Assembly: GCF_903903185.1 (NCBI RefSeq) | Contig: NZ_CAIUXT010000016.1 | Span: 1-64,000 of the forward strand | Length of the DNA stretch: 64,000 nucleotides | Direction of reading: 5' to 3' | Origin: an uncultured Rhodoblastus sp. | GTDB lineage: Bacteria; Pseudomonadota; Alphaproteobacteria; Rhizobiales; Beijerinckiaceae | In this document: positions 50,759 to 59,118 of the stretch, in pieces | How the letters are laid out: the number at the start of each line of letters is the position of its first letter | How positions within the stretch are numbered: position 1 is the stretch's first letter | The notes under the pieces: generated by a model | The model's database searches: none | Told to the model about the DNA's origin: nothing | What the model saw: the letters and a program-made list of their open reading frames with translations, nothing else | Position numbers and translations under genes: made by a program

Positions 50759-51886
50759 ATGAAGAAGAGTTTGCTGGCCCATTGTCTCGCCACTTGTCTT
50801 GCCGCCGTCCTGCTGTCGGGCGTCGCGCAGGCGCAAATCAAGATGGGCGTCGGCGGGCCGATCACCGGCTCCGACGCTGCTTTCGGCGCGCAATTGAAGA
50901 ACGGCGTCGAACAGGCGGTTTCGGACATCAACGCCGCCGGCGGCGTTCTGGGCCAGAAAATCGTGCTCAGCATCGGCGACGACGCGGGCGACGCCAAGCA
51001 GGGCCGCTCGGTCGCCAATCAATTCATCGGCGAGGGCGTGACCCTGGTCGTCGGCCATTTCAATTCGTCGGTCACGATGCCGGCCTCCGAATCCTATAAT
51101 GAGGCCGGGATTCTCGAAATCACCCCCGCCTCGACCAATCCGCAGATCACCGAGCGCGGCCTGCCGCTGCTGTTTCGCACCTGCGGCCGCGACGACCAGC
51201 AAGGCGCGGTCGCCGCCAGCTATCTCGTCGCCCATGCCAAGGGCAAGAAAATCGCCATCGTCCACGACAAGTCCACCTATGGCAAAGGCCTCGCCGACGA
51301 GACGCGCAAGGCGCTCGCGGCGGCCGGCGTCAAGGAAGTGCTCTATGAGGGGCTGAACAAGGGCGAGAAGGATTATTCCGCGATTGTCTCCAAGCTCAAA
51401 TCGGTCGACGCCGACATCGTGTTTTTCGGCGGCCTCCATACCGAGGGCGGGCTACTGGTGCGCCAGATGCGCGACCAGGGCGTCAAGGCCGTGCTGATGG
51501 GCGGCGACGGCATCGCCAGCCAGGAATTCGCCGCGATTGCCGGACCGGGCGTGGTCGGCACGCTGATGACCTTCCCGCCCGACCCGCGCCAGCGCCCCGA
51601 AGCCGCCGCCGTGGTCAAAGCTTTTGAGGCCAAGCACTACAACCCGGAGACCTATACGCTCTATTCCTACGCCGCCGTACAGGCGATCAAACAGGCGATG
51701 GAAAAGGCCAAGTCCACCGATCCGACCCTGGTGGCCAAGACCCTGCGTGAAGGCGGCCCGTTCAAGACGGTGGTCGGCGACCTGTCCTTCGACGCCAAGG
51801 GCGACGTCACCCGCGCCGATTATGTCGTCTACCAGTGGCGCCCCGGCGCGGACGGCAAAATCACCTATGAGCAAGTTCAGAATTGA
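50759..51886 (+). CDS. Branched-chain amino acid ABC substrate-binding protein
   Basis: Signal peptide then IKMGVGGPITGSDAAFGAQLKNGVEQAVSDINAAGGVLGQKI. Confidence 0.95.
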   Translation: MKKSLLAHCLATCLAAVLLSGVAQAQIKMGVGGPITGSDAAFGAQLKNGVEQAVSDINAAGGVLGQKIVLSIGDDAGDAKQGRSVANQFIGEGVTLVVGHFNSSVTMPASESYNEAGILEITPASTNPQITERGLPLLFRTCGRDDQQGAVAASYLVAHAKGKKIAIVHDKSTYGKGLADETRKALAAAGVKEVLYEGLNKGEKDYSAIVSKLKSVDADIVFFGGLHTEGGLLVRQMRDQGVKAVLMGGDGIASQEFAAIAGPGVVGTLMTFPPDPRQRPEAAAVVKAFEAKHYNPETYTLYSYAAVQAIKQAMEKAKSTDPTLVAKTLREGGPFKTVVGDLSFDAKGDVTRADYVVYQWRPGADGKITYEQVQN

Positions 51887-51970
51887 GGTGATATACTAAT
51901 TTTAAATTACTGGAAAATATAACTAATTCTGCACTTGAGAAAACGCTCCATCTGGCCTCGTCCACCACGC

Positions 51971-52012
51971 CCCTCATGCTGAGGAGGCCCTGAAAGGGCC
52001 GTCTCGAAGCAG
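51971..52012 (+). repeat. REP-like palindromic unit
   Basis: CCTCATGCTGAGGAGGCCCTGAAAGGGCCGTCTCGAAGCAGG. Confidence 0.7.
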
Positions 52013-52072
52013 GGGGGATCGCTGGCCGCGATCTTTCCGCAATGCGCCTGTGATGAAGGTTTCGTCTGCGGC

Positions 52073-52110
52073 CCATGGTTCGAGACGCGCCTGACCGCGC
52101 TCCTTGACGC
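52073..52110 (-). repeat. Second REP-like unit in inverted orientation (BIME-like pair)
   Basis: Reverse complement reads AAGGAGCGCGGTCAGGCGCGTCTCGAACCATGG, same layout as the upstream unit. Confidence 0.6.
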
Positions 52111-52162
52111 GAAGAGGCGACGAGCGTCTTGGCCTTCCGTCCGCCCGGGCCGCGCTCGCCCG

Positions 52163-52894
52163 TCACCCCAGCGTCGCGAGCCCCGGAAACGTCTGCAACA
52201 GCCAGAAACTGACGCTCTGGATGCCCCCGGTCAGGAACATCACGCCGGTGACCACCAGCAACGCGCCGACGATTTTCTCGACCTTGCCGAAATGCGCGCG
52301 GAAACGCTTCATGAACCGGATGAAGGGCTCCATCGCCAGCGCCGCGAGCACGAAAGGCAGGCCGAGGCCAAGGGAATAGGCCGCGAGCAGGATCGCGCCA
52401 TGGGCGACCGTCGCCTCCTGCGAGGCGACGGCGAGGATCGCCGCGAGAATCGGCCCGATGCAGGGCGTCCAGCCGAAGGCGAAGGCGAGGCCCATGACAT
52501 AGGCGCCCCAGAGGCCGATCGGCTTTTCGACGCTGACTCGCTTTTCGCGATAGAGCAGATTCAGCCTGAAAACGCCCAGAAAATGCAGGCCCATGCCGAC
52601 GATGGCGACGCCGGCCAGCGCCGAAAGCAGGGGCAGATGCTGGCGCACCGACTGGCCGAGCACGGAAGCGGTGGCGCCGAGCAGCACGAACACCGTGGAA
52701 AAGCCGAGCACGAACAATATCGCCGCGATCAGCATGTCGCGTTCGGCGCGGCGCTCGCCGCCCTCGGCCAGTTCCTCCAGCCCCGAACCGGCAATAAAGG
52801 TCAGATAGGGCGGCACCAGAGGCAGCACGCAGGGACTGAGAAAGGACAACAGCCCCGCCAGCGCCGCCGCCGACATGGTCACATTACTCGTCAT
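52163..52894 (-). CDS. ccdA: Cytochrome c biogenesis protein CcdA
   Basis: AALAGLLSFLSPCVLPLVPPYLTFIAG; AFAFGWTPCIGPILAAIL. Confidence 0.93.
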   Translation of the reverse strand: MTSNVTMSAAALAGLLSFLSPCVLPLVPPYLTFIAGSGLEELAEGGERRAERDMLIAAILFVLGFSTVFVLLGATASVLGQSVRQHLPLLSALAGVAIVGMGLHFLGVFRLNLLYREKRVSVEKPIGLWGAYVMGLAFAFGWTPCIGPILAAILAVASQEATVAHGAILLAAYSLGLGLPFVLAALAMEPFIRFMKRFRAHFGKVEKIVGALLVVTGVMFLTGGIQSVSFWLLQTFPGLATLG

Positions 52895-52985
52895 TGCAAG
52901 AATTCCGTCTTCGTCGCTGCGCCCTGACGCCTTATACGATAGAATCCCATCTCTGCTTCAATGGATTTCAACCGATCCTTGGGAA

Positions 52986-53987
52986 ATGGAACTGTCCTTG
53001 CGCAATCTCATCACCGATGTCGCCGGCGTCAAGGTCGGCTCCGCCCATGATCCGGTCCTGGCTTCCGGCGTCACCGCGCTGATCTTTGACTTGCCCGCGA
53101 CCGCCGCCATTTCGATCGCCGGCGGCGGGCCGGGTCTGCGCGACGCGGCTTTGCTGGAGCCGGAAATGACCGTGCAGACGATCGACGCGCTGGTTCTCTC
53201 GGGCGGGTCGGCCTATGGCCTCGATGCGACGGGCGGCGTGCAGTCTTATTTACGCGAGATCGGTCGGGGGTTTGACGTCGCCGGCCAGCTGGTGCCGCTG
53301 GCGCCGGGCGCGATCCTGTTCGACCTCGCCAATGGCGGCGACAAGAATTTCTGGAGCGAGCCGAAATATTGGCGACTCGGGCGCGAGGCGGCGCGGGCGG
53401 CGGCGGAGGTTTTCGACCTCGGCACCAGCGGCGCCGGCTATGGCGCGACGCTGGCCGATCTCAAGGGCGGCCTCGGTTCGGCCAGCATGGTGACGCAAGA
53501 CGGTTTTGTCGTCGGCGCGCTGGTCGCCGTCAACTCGGTGGGACAGGCGACGATTGGCGACACCGGCCATTTCTGGGCCGCGCCTTATGAACAGAATCGC
53601 GAATTCGGCGGCGGCGGCTGGCCGCAAGCCTTCTTGCCGGAGCATCTGGCGCTGAAATCCAAGAGCGCGGCGCCGCAGAACACCACCATCGCGATTGTCG
53701 CCACCGACGCCGCGCTGACCAAGCCGCTGGCCAAGCGCATGGCGATCATGGCGCAGGATGGCGTCGCCCGCGCGTTGCGGCCGATCCATGCGGCGCTCGA
53801 CGGCGACGTGGTTTTTGCGGCGGCCACCGGCGCCAGCGGCCGCGAAGCCGATATTTTCAGCCTGACCGGGATCGGCGCGGCGGCGGCCGATTGCCTCGCC
53901 CGCGCCATCGCCCGCGCGGTCTATGAGGCGACGCCTTTGCCCTTTGTAGGCGCCCTGCCGAGTTGGCGGCAGAAATTTGGCGGCTGA
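52986..53987 (+). CDS. P1 family peptidase (DmpA/PPC superfamily)
   Basis: NLITDVAGVKVGSAHDPVLASGVTALIF; VLSGGSAYGLDATGGVQSYL; NTTIAIVATDAALTKPLAKRMAIMAQDGVARALRP. Confidence 0.93.
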   Translation: MELSLRNLITDVAGVKVGSAHDPVLASGVTALIFDLPATAAISIAGGGPGLRDAALLEPEMTVQTIDALVLSGGSAYGLDATGGVQSYLREIGRGFDVAGQLVPLAPGAILFDLANGGDKNFWSEPKYWRLGREAARAAAEVFDLGTSGAGYGATLADLKGGLGSASMVTQDGFVVGALVAVNSVGQATIGDTGHFWAAPYEQNREFGGGGWPQAFLPEHLALKSKSAAPQNTTIAIVATDAALTKPLAKRMAIMAQDGVARALRPIHAALDGDVVFAAATGASGREADIFSLTGIGAAAADCLARAIARAVYEATPLPFVGALPSWRQKFGG

Positions 53988-54024
53988 TTTTAATCGATGT
54001 TTCCGCCGGGCGGCATCGACGCCT

Positions 54025-54390
54025 TCATGAGAATCGTTCGACCGTCGCGCCCATCCAGAGCACGCCCGCCATGCAAATTGCGCAGAATACGGCGGCCGAA
54101 CCCATGTCCTTGACGATCTTGATGACAGGGTCGATCTGCGGCGTCGTGCGATCGCAGAGTTTTTCGATGCTGGTATTCAACAGCTCGACCGCGAGCACCG
54201 CCAGCAAACAGGCGATCAATTCAGCGCGGCGAAAGGCGTCCGGCGTCAGAATGAAGGCAGAGGGAATGGACGCCGCCAGCACAGCCACTTCAAGACGAAA
54301 GGCGCGCTCCGTTTGCCAGGCGCTGGCGAGGCCGCGGAACGAGGCCTCGAAGGCGCGGATCAATTGATGCTTGCTCAAAACTCTACACAT
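54025..54390 (-). CDS. dgkA: Diacylglycerol kinase
   Basis: AFEASFRGLASAWQTERAFRLEVAVL; ACLLAVLAVELLNTSIEKLCDR; MGSAAVFCAI. Confidence 0.93.
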   Translation of the reverse strand: MCRVLSKHQLIRAFEASFRGLASAWQTERAFRLEVAVLAASIPSAFILTPDAFRRAELIACLLAVLAVELLNTSIEKLCDRTTPQIDPVIKIVKDMGSAAVFCAICMAGVLWMGATVERFS

Positions 54391-54436
54391 TTTCCAGGGA
54401 GGGAACCCAATTCTATCGCGTATATACGAGGGTCGC

Positions 54437-55147
54437 ATGAAACTGTCTAACCTTTATCCCGGAACTCATGCGCCCCACATCTCGATTATTACACCAAATG
54501 GAATTCATGATCTCGCCAACAACGCGGGCTGGGTCAAGGGCTGCGTCCAAAACGACACGGGCGCCTTCGCGGTTCAGACGATCCGCCGATGGCGCCAAGA
54601 TGTCCGCCGCGTTCGCTAGAGTCGATTGCGATTCGGTTGAATCGCAATCGACTTTAGATTCCTTTGTTTTCGCAATGTTTTTGCGCAAAACCGGCGTCCA
54701 CATTTTCGCGCATTGCTTGATCGGCTCGCGAGGCGCCAGGTCGTCACCGCCGTTGGCGGCGGGTCGAATGGCTCGCGCGTGCGATTGCGGAAGGTCGAAC
54801 TGCAGCGCCTCGCCGATGAACTGGGCATCTCCATCGAGGTTCATCATCTGCTGCGGGGAATTAGCAAATAGAACAAGATCGACCATCCCCTGTTCTCGTT
54901 CATCATGCAAAACTGGCGCGCTAAACCGCCCGTCAACTATCACGTCACCGTCGAACGGATCGGCGCGACGACCACCGAAAACCGATCGACAGCGCGGTGC
55001 GAACCCGACAAAAAGCCCAATCCCAAGGGTATCGGCGTGTTGGACGAGGAAATTTGGAGCCTTAAAATCCAGCGCGCGGATTTCCACGGCGGATGGAACT
55101 ACTCCTTCGCGCATTCAAACCCGACAATCAAAGCGGTTGATTCCTGA
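54437..55147 (+). pseudogene. Decayed ISAzo13-like transposase, split by a dispersed repeat and an in-frame stop
   Basis: ITPNGIHDLANNAGWVKGCVQNDTGAFAVQTIRRWRQ ... [repeat] ... ARQVVTAVGGGSNGSRVRLRKVELQRLADELGISIEVHHLLRGISK*NKIDHPLFSFIMQNWRAKPPVNYHVTVERIGATTTE...DFHGGWNYSFA. Confidence 0.8.
54616..54717 (+). repeat. Dispersed two-hairpin element, copy A
   Basis: Perfect hairpin GTCGATTGCGATTC-GGTT-GAATCGCAATCGAC (54621-54652) plus second arm pair GCAATG...CATTGC; near-identical to 58885-58990. Confidence 0.92.
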
Positions 55148-55182
55148 CGATCCCTCATTTCGAAGCGCCTGTCTCACTCGCG

Positions 55183-55210
55183 TTGACAAATTTCGAGCCG
55201 CCAATAAACT
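55183..55210 (+). promoter_or_regulatory. Sigma70-like promoter upstream of the small secreted-protein gene
   Basis: TTGACA-16 nt-TAAACT. Confidence 0.45.
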
Positions 55211-55299
55211 ATTTGGGATTGCGTGGTTAAACAACGCTATCCATGTCGCCGGAACGACAGCGGCATTTCTTATTGTTGTCAATGGGAGGAAATAAGCGA

Positions 55300-55569
55300 A
55301 TGCACAAAGAACAAGTTTTTAAAATCGCCCTATCCGCTGCAATCTTAGTTGCGACTATGGTTTCCTTCCAGGCTTTTGCTGGACCCCACGATGCGGGCTA
55401 TTATAAATGCAATGCGCAGACCGGGATCACTTACTGGCGGTATTCAAAAAAGAGGAGCGATGCCCAGGAAACGGCCTTCAAGCAGGCTGTCACGAACGTG
55501 GCAGGTATAGGGAAAGGGTGCCGAAGTGTCTCATATCCATCGAAAGAGCCGGAAGGGACCGAGATCTGA
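55300..55569 (+). CDS. Small secreted hypothetical protein between two transposase remnants
   Basis: GGGAGG ribosome-binding site; signal peptide MHKEQVFKIALSAAILVATMVSFQAFA; ~63 aa mature part with two Cys. Confidence 0.6.
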   Translation: MHKEQVFKIALSAAILVATMVSFQAFAGPHDAGYYKCNAQTGITYWRYSKKRSDAQETAFKQAVTNVAGIGKGCRSVSYPSKEPEGTEI

Positions 55570-55636
55570 AATCAAATCGGCGTAATGCCGAGTTCCCAGG
55601 AGATCACTTCCTGCTTCTACGCTGGACATGGAAGAG

Positions 55637-55920
55637 CTTGCGGCCGTTGCCGGGGGAACATATCTGTCGAGGCTCGCCATCCGCCGCCGGGAACCAGCCA
55701 GCGGAACAAGATCGGGCGTCGCCTTTTCTCGTTCATCATGCAAAACGCGCGCGGCGCGCCGTTCGTCAGCTAACGCGTCATCGTCGAAAGTATCGGCGCG
55801 ACGACCACCGAAAACGGATCGACGGTTCGATGCAAACGCGACGAAAAGCGCCATCCCAAGAGTATCGTCGCGCCACGGCGAATGGAACCACGCCATCGCG
55901 CGTCCGGATATTCGTTCTCA
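55637..55920 (+). pseudogene. Second decayed ISAzo13-like transposase C-terminal fragment
   Basis: PPPGTSQRNKIGRRLFSFIMQNARGAPFVS*RVIVESIGATTTENGSTVRCKRDEKRHPKSIV...HGEWNHAIA. Confidence 0.75.
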
Positions 55921-55995
55921 AACCCGGGCTAACCGAGCGCGATTTATGAATTCCGCGCGGTCGCGCGGAAGCGGCGGTTTTTTCCGGATTTTGAG

Positions 55996-56787
55996 TTAAT
56001 TCACCGCCAGAATGACCTGGCTGGGGTCGAACGTCGCGGCGGCCTTGCTGCCGCGCACGAGGCCGAGATCTTCAGCCGTCTGGCGCGGAACCACCGCATG
56101 AAGCGTCTTGCCGTGGCCGATATCGAGCAGCACTTCGCTGTTGCGTTCGGCGTCGGTGCGCTCGGTCACTTCGCCGATGAAACAATTACGCCCATCTTTT
56201 GGCGCGTGTTCAACTGAAAACAGGCGGATGAACGGAGACTTGACCAGCGCTAGCACCTTGCGTCCGGGCGCGAGATCGAGATCGTCGGCGGCCTCGTTGG
56301 TGACGATGGCCAGAATGTGCCGATCCTCGGCGATCTTGAGCGTCACTTCGACATCGACCGGCCAGCGCCTGACCTGCGCCACTTCGGCCTGAAACACGTT
56401 GCGCGCCGAAATGCGCGCGCCGACCGTCCACAGCAGCGCCTCTTCCTGGCCTTGCACGCCTTCCTCGGCGATCATATTGGAAATGAGCGATAATTTCTCC
56501 TCCAGCCGGTGGAAGGTGGCGATCAGGCGGCGCCCCTCCTCGGTGACTTCGGCGCCGCCGCCGGAGCGCCCGCCCGGCCGCGTCAGGAACGCCGGGGTCG
56601 GCAGCAGATTATTGACCGCATTGACCGAATCCCACGCCGTCTTGTAGCTGAAGCCGGTGGCCTTGGCGGCCTTGGCGATGCTGCCGAGTTCCGCGACTTT
56701 TTCGAGCAGCTTGATGCGCTCGCGTCCGACCAGGAAGCGGCCCTCGCTGTGCAAAGCCAGCAGGGCGTTGATCTTGTGTCCCGTCAT
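55996..56787 (-). CDS. modE: ModE-like molybdenum-dependent transcriptional regulator (HTH + two TOBE domains)
   Basis: RIKLLEKVAELGSIAKAAKATGFSYKTAWDSVNAVNNLLPTPAFLTRPGGRSGGGAEVTEEG; ISARNVFQAEVAQVRRWPVDVEVTLKI; TOBE repeats. Confidence 0.93.
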   Translation of the reverse strand: MTGHKINALLALHSEGRFLVGRERIKLLEKVAELGSIAKAAKATGFSYKTAWDSVNAVNNLLPTPAFLTRPGGRSGGGAEVTEEGRRLIATFHRLEEKLSLISNMIAEEGVQGQEEALLWTVGARISARNVFQAEVAQVRRWPVDVEVTLKIAEDRHILAIVTNEAADDLDLAPGRKVLALVKSPFIRLFSVEHAPKDGRNCFIGEVTERTDAERNSEVLLDIGHGKTLHAVVPRQTAEDLGLVRGSKAAATFDPSQVILAVN

Positions 56788-57132
56788 TTCAGCCTCGTTT
56801 CCCGGCGCCACCTTTTCGCCTGGGGCGCTTTTCGTCGCGCGGCCGGGTAAAAATTCCGCTTGCCCGGCAGATCGTTTTGGTTTTAGCTCATGACAATATG
56901 TAATCGAATGACATTACGCTTTTTGCCCGTTATCTGGTCCACTGCAAGGCAAAGGCCGCGTCGCTCGCGCGGAAAAGGTCTGTTGATACCACGATTTGGA
57001 TAACGGCGCGCCAAAGTTGGCGGCGCACGGAACTGGATTATAGCCGCCGCCTGGAAAGGCGGCGCACCCAATCGTCAAGCCCGGAGCACGCGCGGTCCCC
57101 ATCTCCCGCGCCAGTTCTGGCATGACGGTCAA

Positions 57133-57173
57133 GGCGGCCCCGGCCTGTAGCCCTCTCGAAGGCCGGGGCCGCC
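57133..57173 (-). terminator. 14-bp stem inverted repeat downstream of phosphoesterase gene
   Basis: GGCGGCCCCGGCCT-13 nt-AGGCCGGGGCCGCC; no T tract. Confidence 0.45.
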
Positions 57174-57208
57174 GCCCAAGCTTCCGCCGTTTGCCTGGCG
57201 CGGTCAAA

Positions 57209-58222
57209 TCAGGGCGCGCAGCGGTCGGCGAACAGCGCGTCCATGGTCCGGGCCGGCGCCGCCTTGCGCAGGCGCGGCAGGCCGAAGCCGTCCTCGATCG
57301 TCGCCAGCAGGCTGAAATGATCGAAGCGCGTCGCATCCTGGAATGGCGCGTCGCAGGAAGTCGTCACAATGGTCGCAATATGGTTGTCGGCGCCGCCGGC
57401 GGCGCGCACAAATTCCGACACCGGCGCATCCGAATACAAAGGTCGCGCGCCCTCGTCGAAGGTCACGACGATCGCCGAGCGGCGGGAGAAATTTTTCGAG
57501 CCGCGAATCGCCGTGACGGCATCGCGCACAAAGGCGTCGAAATCGGCGATGAGGCGGTCGCGGTCATGGCACTGGGTCAGGCCGTGGCCGTCATGGCATT
57601 GATTGGGAACGATCAGCGCGACTTGCGGCGCCTCGCCTTCGAGATCGGCGGCCAAGGCCGCATAGGGCTTGATCAGCGTGGCCCGATCGGGGTCGGCGGC
57701 CAGCGACTGGAAATAGGGCAGCGGATTGTGCTTTTGCACGTAAAGCGCGCCCGCGACGCCGCCCGGCGCGACCGTGACCAGCGATCCCGGCTCCGGCAGG
57801 GTTTCGGCATAGAGAACGAAACGCAAGCCGGCGCGGCGCAATTGATCGACCAGCGAATCGCCCGAAATCTGGTTGCAGGGAGTCGAAGGCGCGATGTCCG
57901 GGGCAAAGCAACTCGGCCGGTCGTCGCGGATGCCGAAATCGTCGCCGCCGATCAGGGCAAGGTAATTGGGCAGGCTCGGATGGGCGACGCCGAAATAGCG
58001 GGTGGCCAACCCTTGCGTCCGCGCCAGTTCGCGCAGGAAGGGCGACGGGCCGTTGAACAGGGCGTCGTCGAAACCATGATTTTCAAGAACGATGACATAG
58101 ATATGGTCGAAACGCGGCGTTTGCGCCCGCGCCGTGGCGGTTGCGAGGACAAGGGCCGCCAGCAGCGCCGAAAATAACGGAATCGCCCGAAAAATGGGTC
58201 GCCAACGAACGCGTGTGGCCAT
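57209..58222 (-). CDS. Secreted phosphoesterase (acid phosphatase/phospholipase C family)
   Basis: Signal peptide; FDHIYVIVLENHGFDDALFNG; HPSLPNYLALIGGDDFG; NQCHDGHG; VVTFDEGA. Confidence 0.85.
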   Translation of the reverse strand: MATRVRWRPIFRAIPLFSALLAALVLATATARAQTPRFDHIYVIVLENHGFDDALFNGPSPFLRELARTQGLATRYFGVAHPSLPNYLALIGGDDFGIRDDRPSCFAPDIAPSTPCNQISGDSLVDQLRRAGLRFVLYAETLPEPGSLVTVAPGGVAGALYVQKHNPLPYFQSLAADPDRATLIKPYAALAADLEGEAPQVALIVPNQCHDGHGLTQCHDRDRLIADFDAFVRDAVTAIRGSKNFSRRSAIVVTFDEGARPLYSDAPVSEFVRAAGGADNHIATIVTTSCDAPFQDATRFDHFSLLATIEDGFGLPRLRKAAPARTMDALFADRCAP

Positions 58223-58399
58223 TCTTGCTTCTCCGGCTTGAACGCAACTGCAAGCATTTTGCGCAACAACAGGCGAATATTCAAAGGATTTCAGGTTCGC
58301 TCCAGCCTTCCCGGACCTATCCCTGAGCCGAGCCCCCCGGGCGCGACGTCGCCAGCGTAAAATCTCTGTTGACGAAATTAAAAAAGGTGTCACACTAGA

Positions 58400-58870
58400 A
58401 GTCATTGCAGCCTCGATTGAAAGACGTGCGGAGCCGCTTTCAAGTCAAGGATAACGCCTTCGGGCTATGAACCCGCAAGACGAGCAATATTATGGTCGAT
58501 ATCCCCGGTAATGGCGACAAGACTTAAAATGTTTTGTTGCTGTTGTGGATCGGCCGCCAGCATGGATCGCTGCGCGTGAGATCAGGCTCCCTCCGGATCC
58601 ACTCGCGCATCGGCGATAAAGCCTGGAAAGCGGTTTGCATGACTCCACCTCAGTTAGCTGATTTCGGACGCTCTCGTCAGGGTGAGACGTCTCGACGTTG
58701 AACCAAGGCCAAAGCGCGAAATCCGCCAGTTCGATGGGAGATGCCGATAAACACTCAAAGCAGGTCTCATAGCGGAAACATCCGCCTTTTGTTCTGATCT
58801 CTATCGGAATTCGCAATAAGGCGAATTTTGGCCCCGCGCGCCCCAGGCGGCGGGGCCTGTTCGTTTTTTC
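58400..58870 (+). ncRNA. Speculative transcribed non-coding segment with terminator
   Basis: ~470 bp with no convincing CDS, TTGACG box at 58369, hairpin AATTCGC-AATAAG-GCGAATT then GC-rich stem and T run at 58830-58869. Confidence 0.2.
58830..58869 (+). terminator. Rho-independent-like terminator
   Basis: GGCCCCGC...GCGGGGCC followed by TGTTCGTTTTTT. Confidence 0.6.
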
Positions 58871-58884
58871 CGCACCCCTGGCGA

Positions 58885-58990
58885 CTAGCTTCGATTGCGA
58901 TTCGGCTGAATCGCAATCGAATTTAGATTCCTTCGTTTTCGCAATGTTTTTGCGAAAAACCGGCGTCCACTTTTTCGCACATTGCTCTAG
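58885..58990 (+). repeat. Dispersed two-hairpin element, copy B, bounded by CTAG
   Basis: TTCGATTGCGATTC-GGCT-GAATCGCAATCGAA hairpin; rest near-identical to copy A. Confidence 0.92.
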
Positions 58991-59087
58991 GCGGCGCGGG
59001 CGGAGCTATGCAGGGCTGAAATTTATGCGCCCATTTGTCAACGCCACCGCCTGAACCGGGTCAAGCCGAGCGCAAGCGCAAAGAAAA

Positions 59088-59110
59088 AGGCCGCATCCAG
59101 GATGCGGCCT
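59088..59110 (-). terminator. rne terminator
   Basis: Stem AGGCCGCATC-CAG-GATGCGGCCT; minus strand followed by TTTTTC. Confidence 0.88.
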
Positions 59111-59118
59111 ATTTTCGT

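Noticed and set aside
56890-56930. Possible ModE operator (TGTAATCGAATGACATTACG) upstream of modE
   Set aside because: Only a short GTAAT/ATTAC palindrome; does not match the known ModE box well enough and no molybdate transporter genes are adjacent
58490-58816. 108-aa minus ORF MRIPIEIRTKGGCFRYETCFECL...
   Set aside because: No recognised family or RBS, atypical composition; left as unexplained intergenic sequence rather than called a CDS
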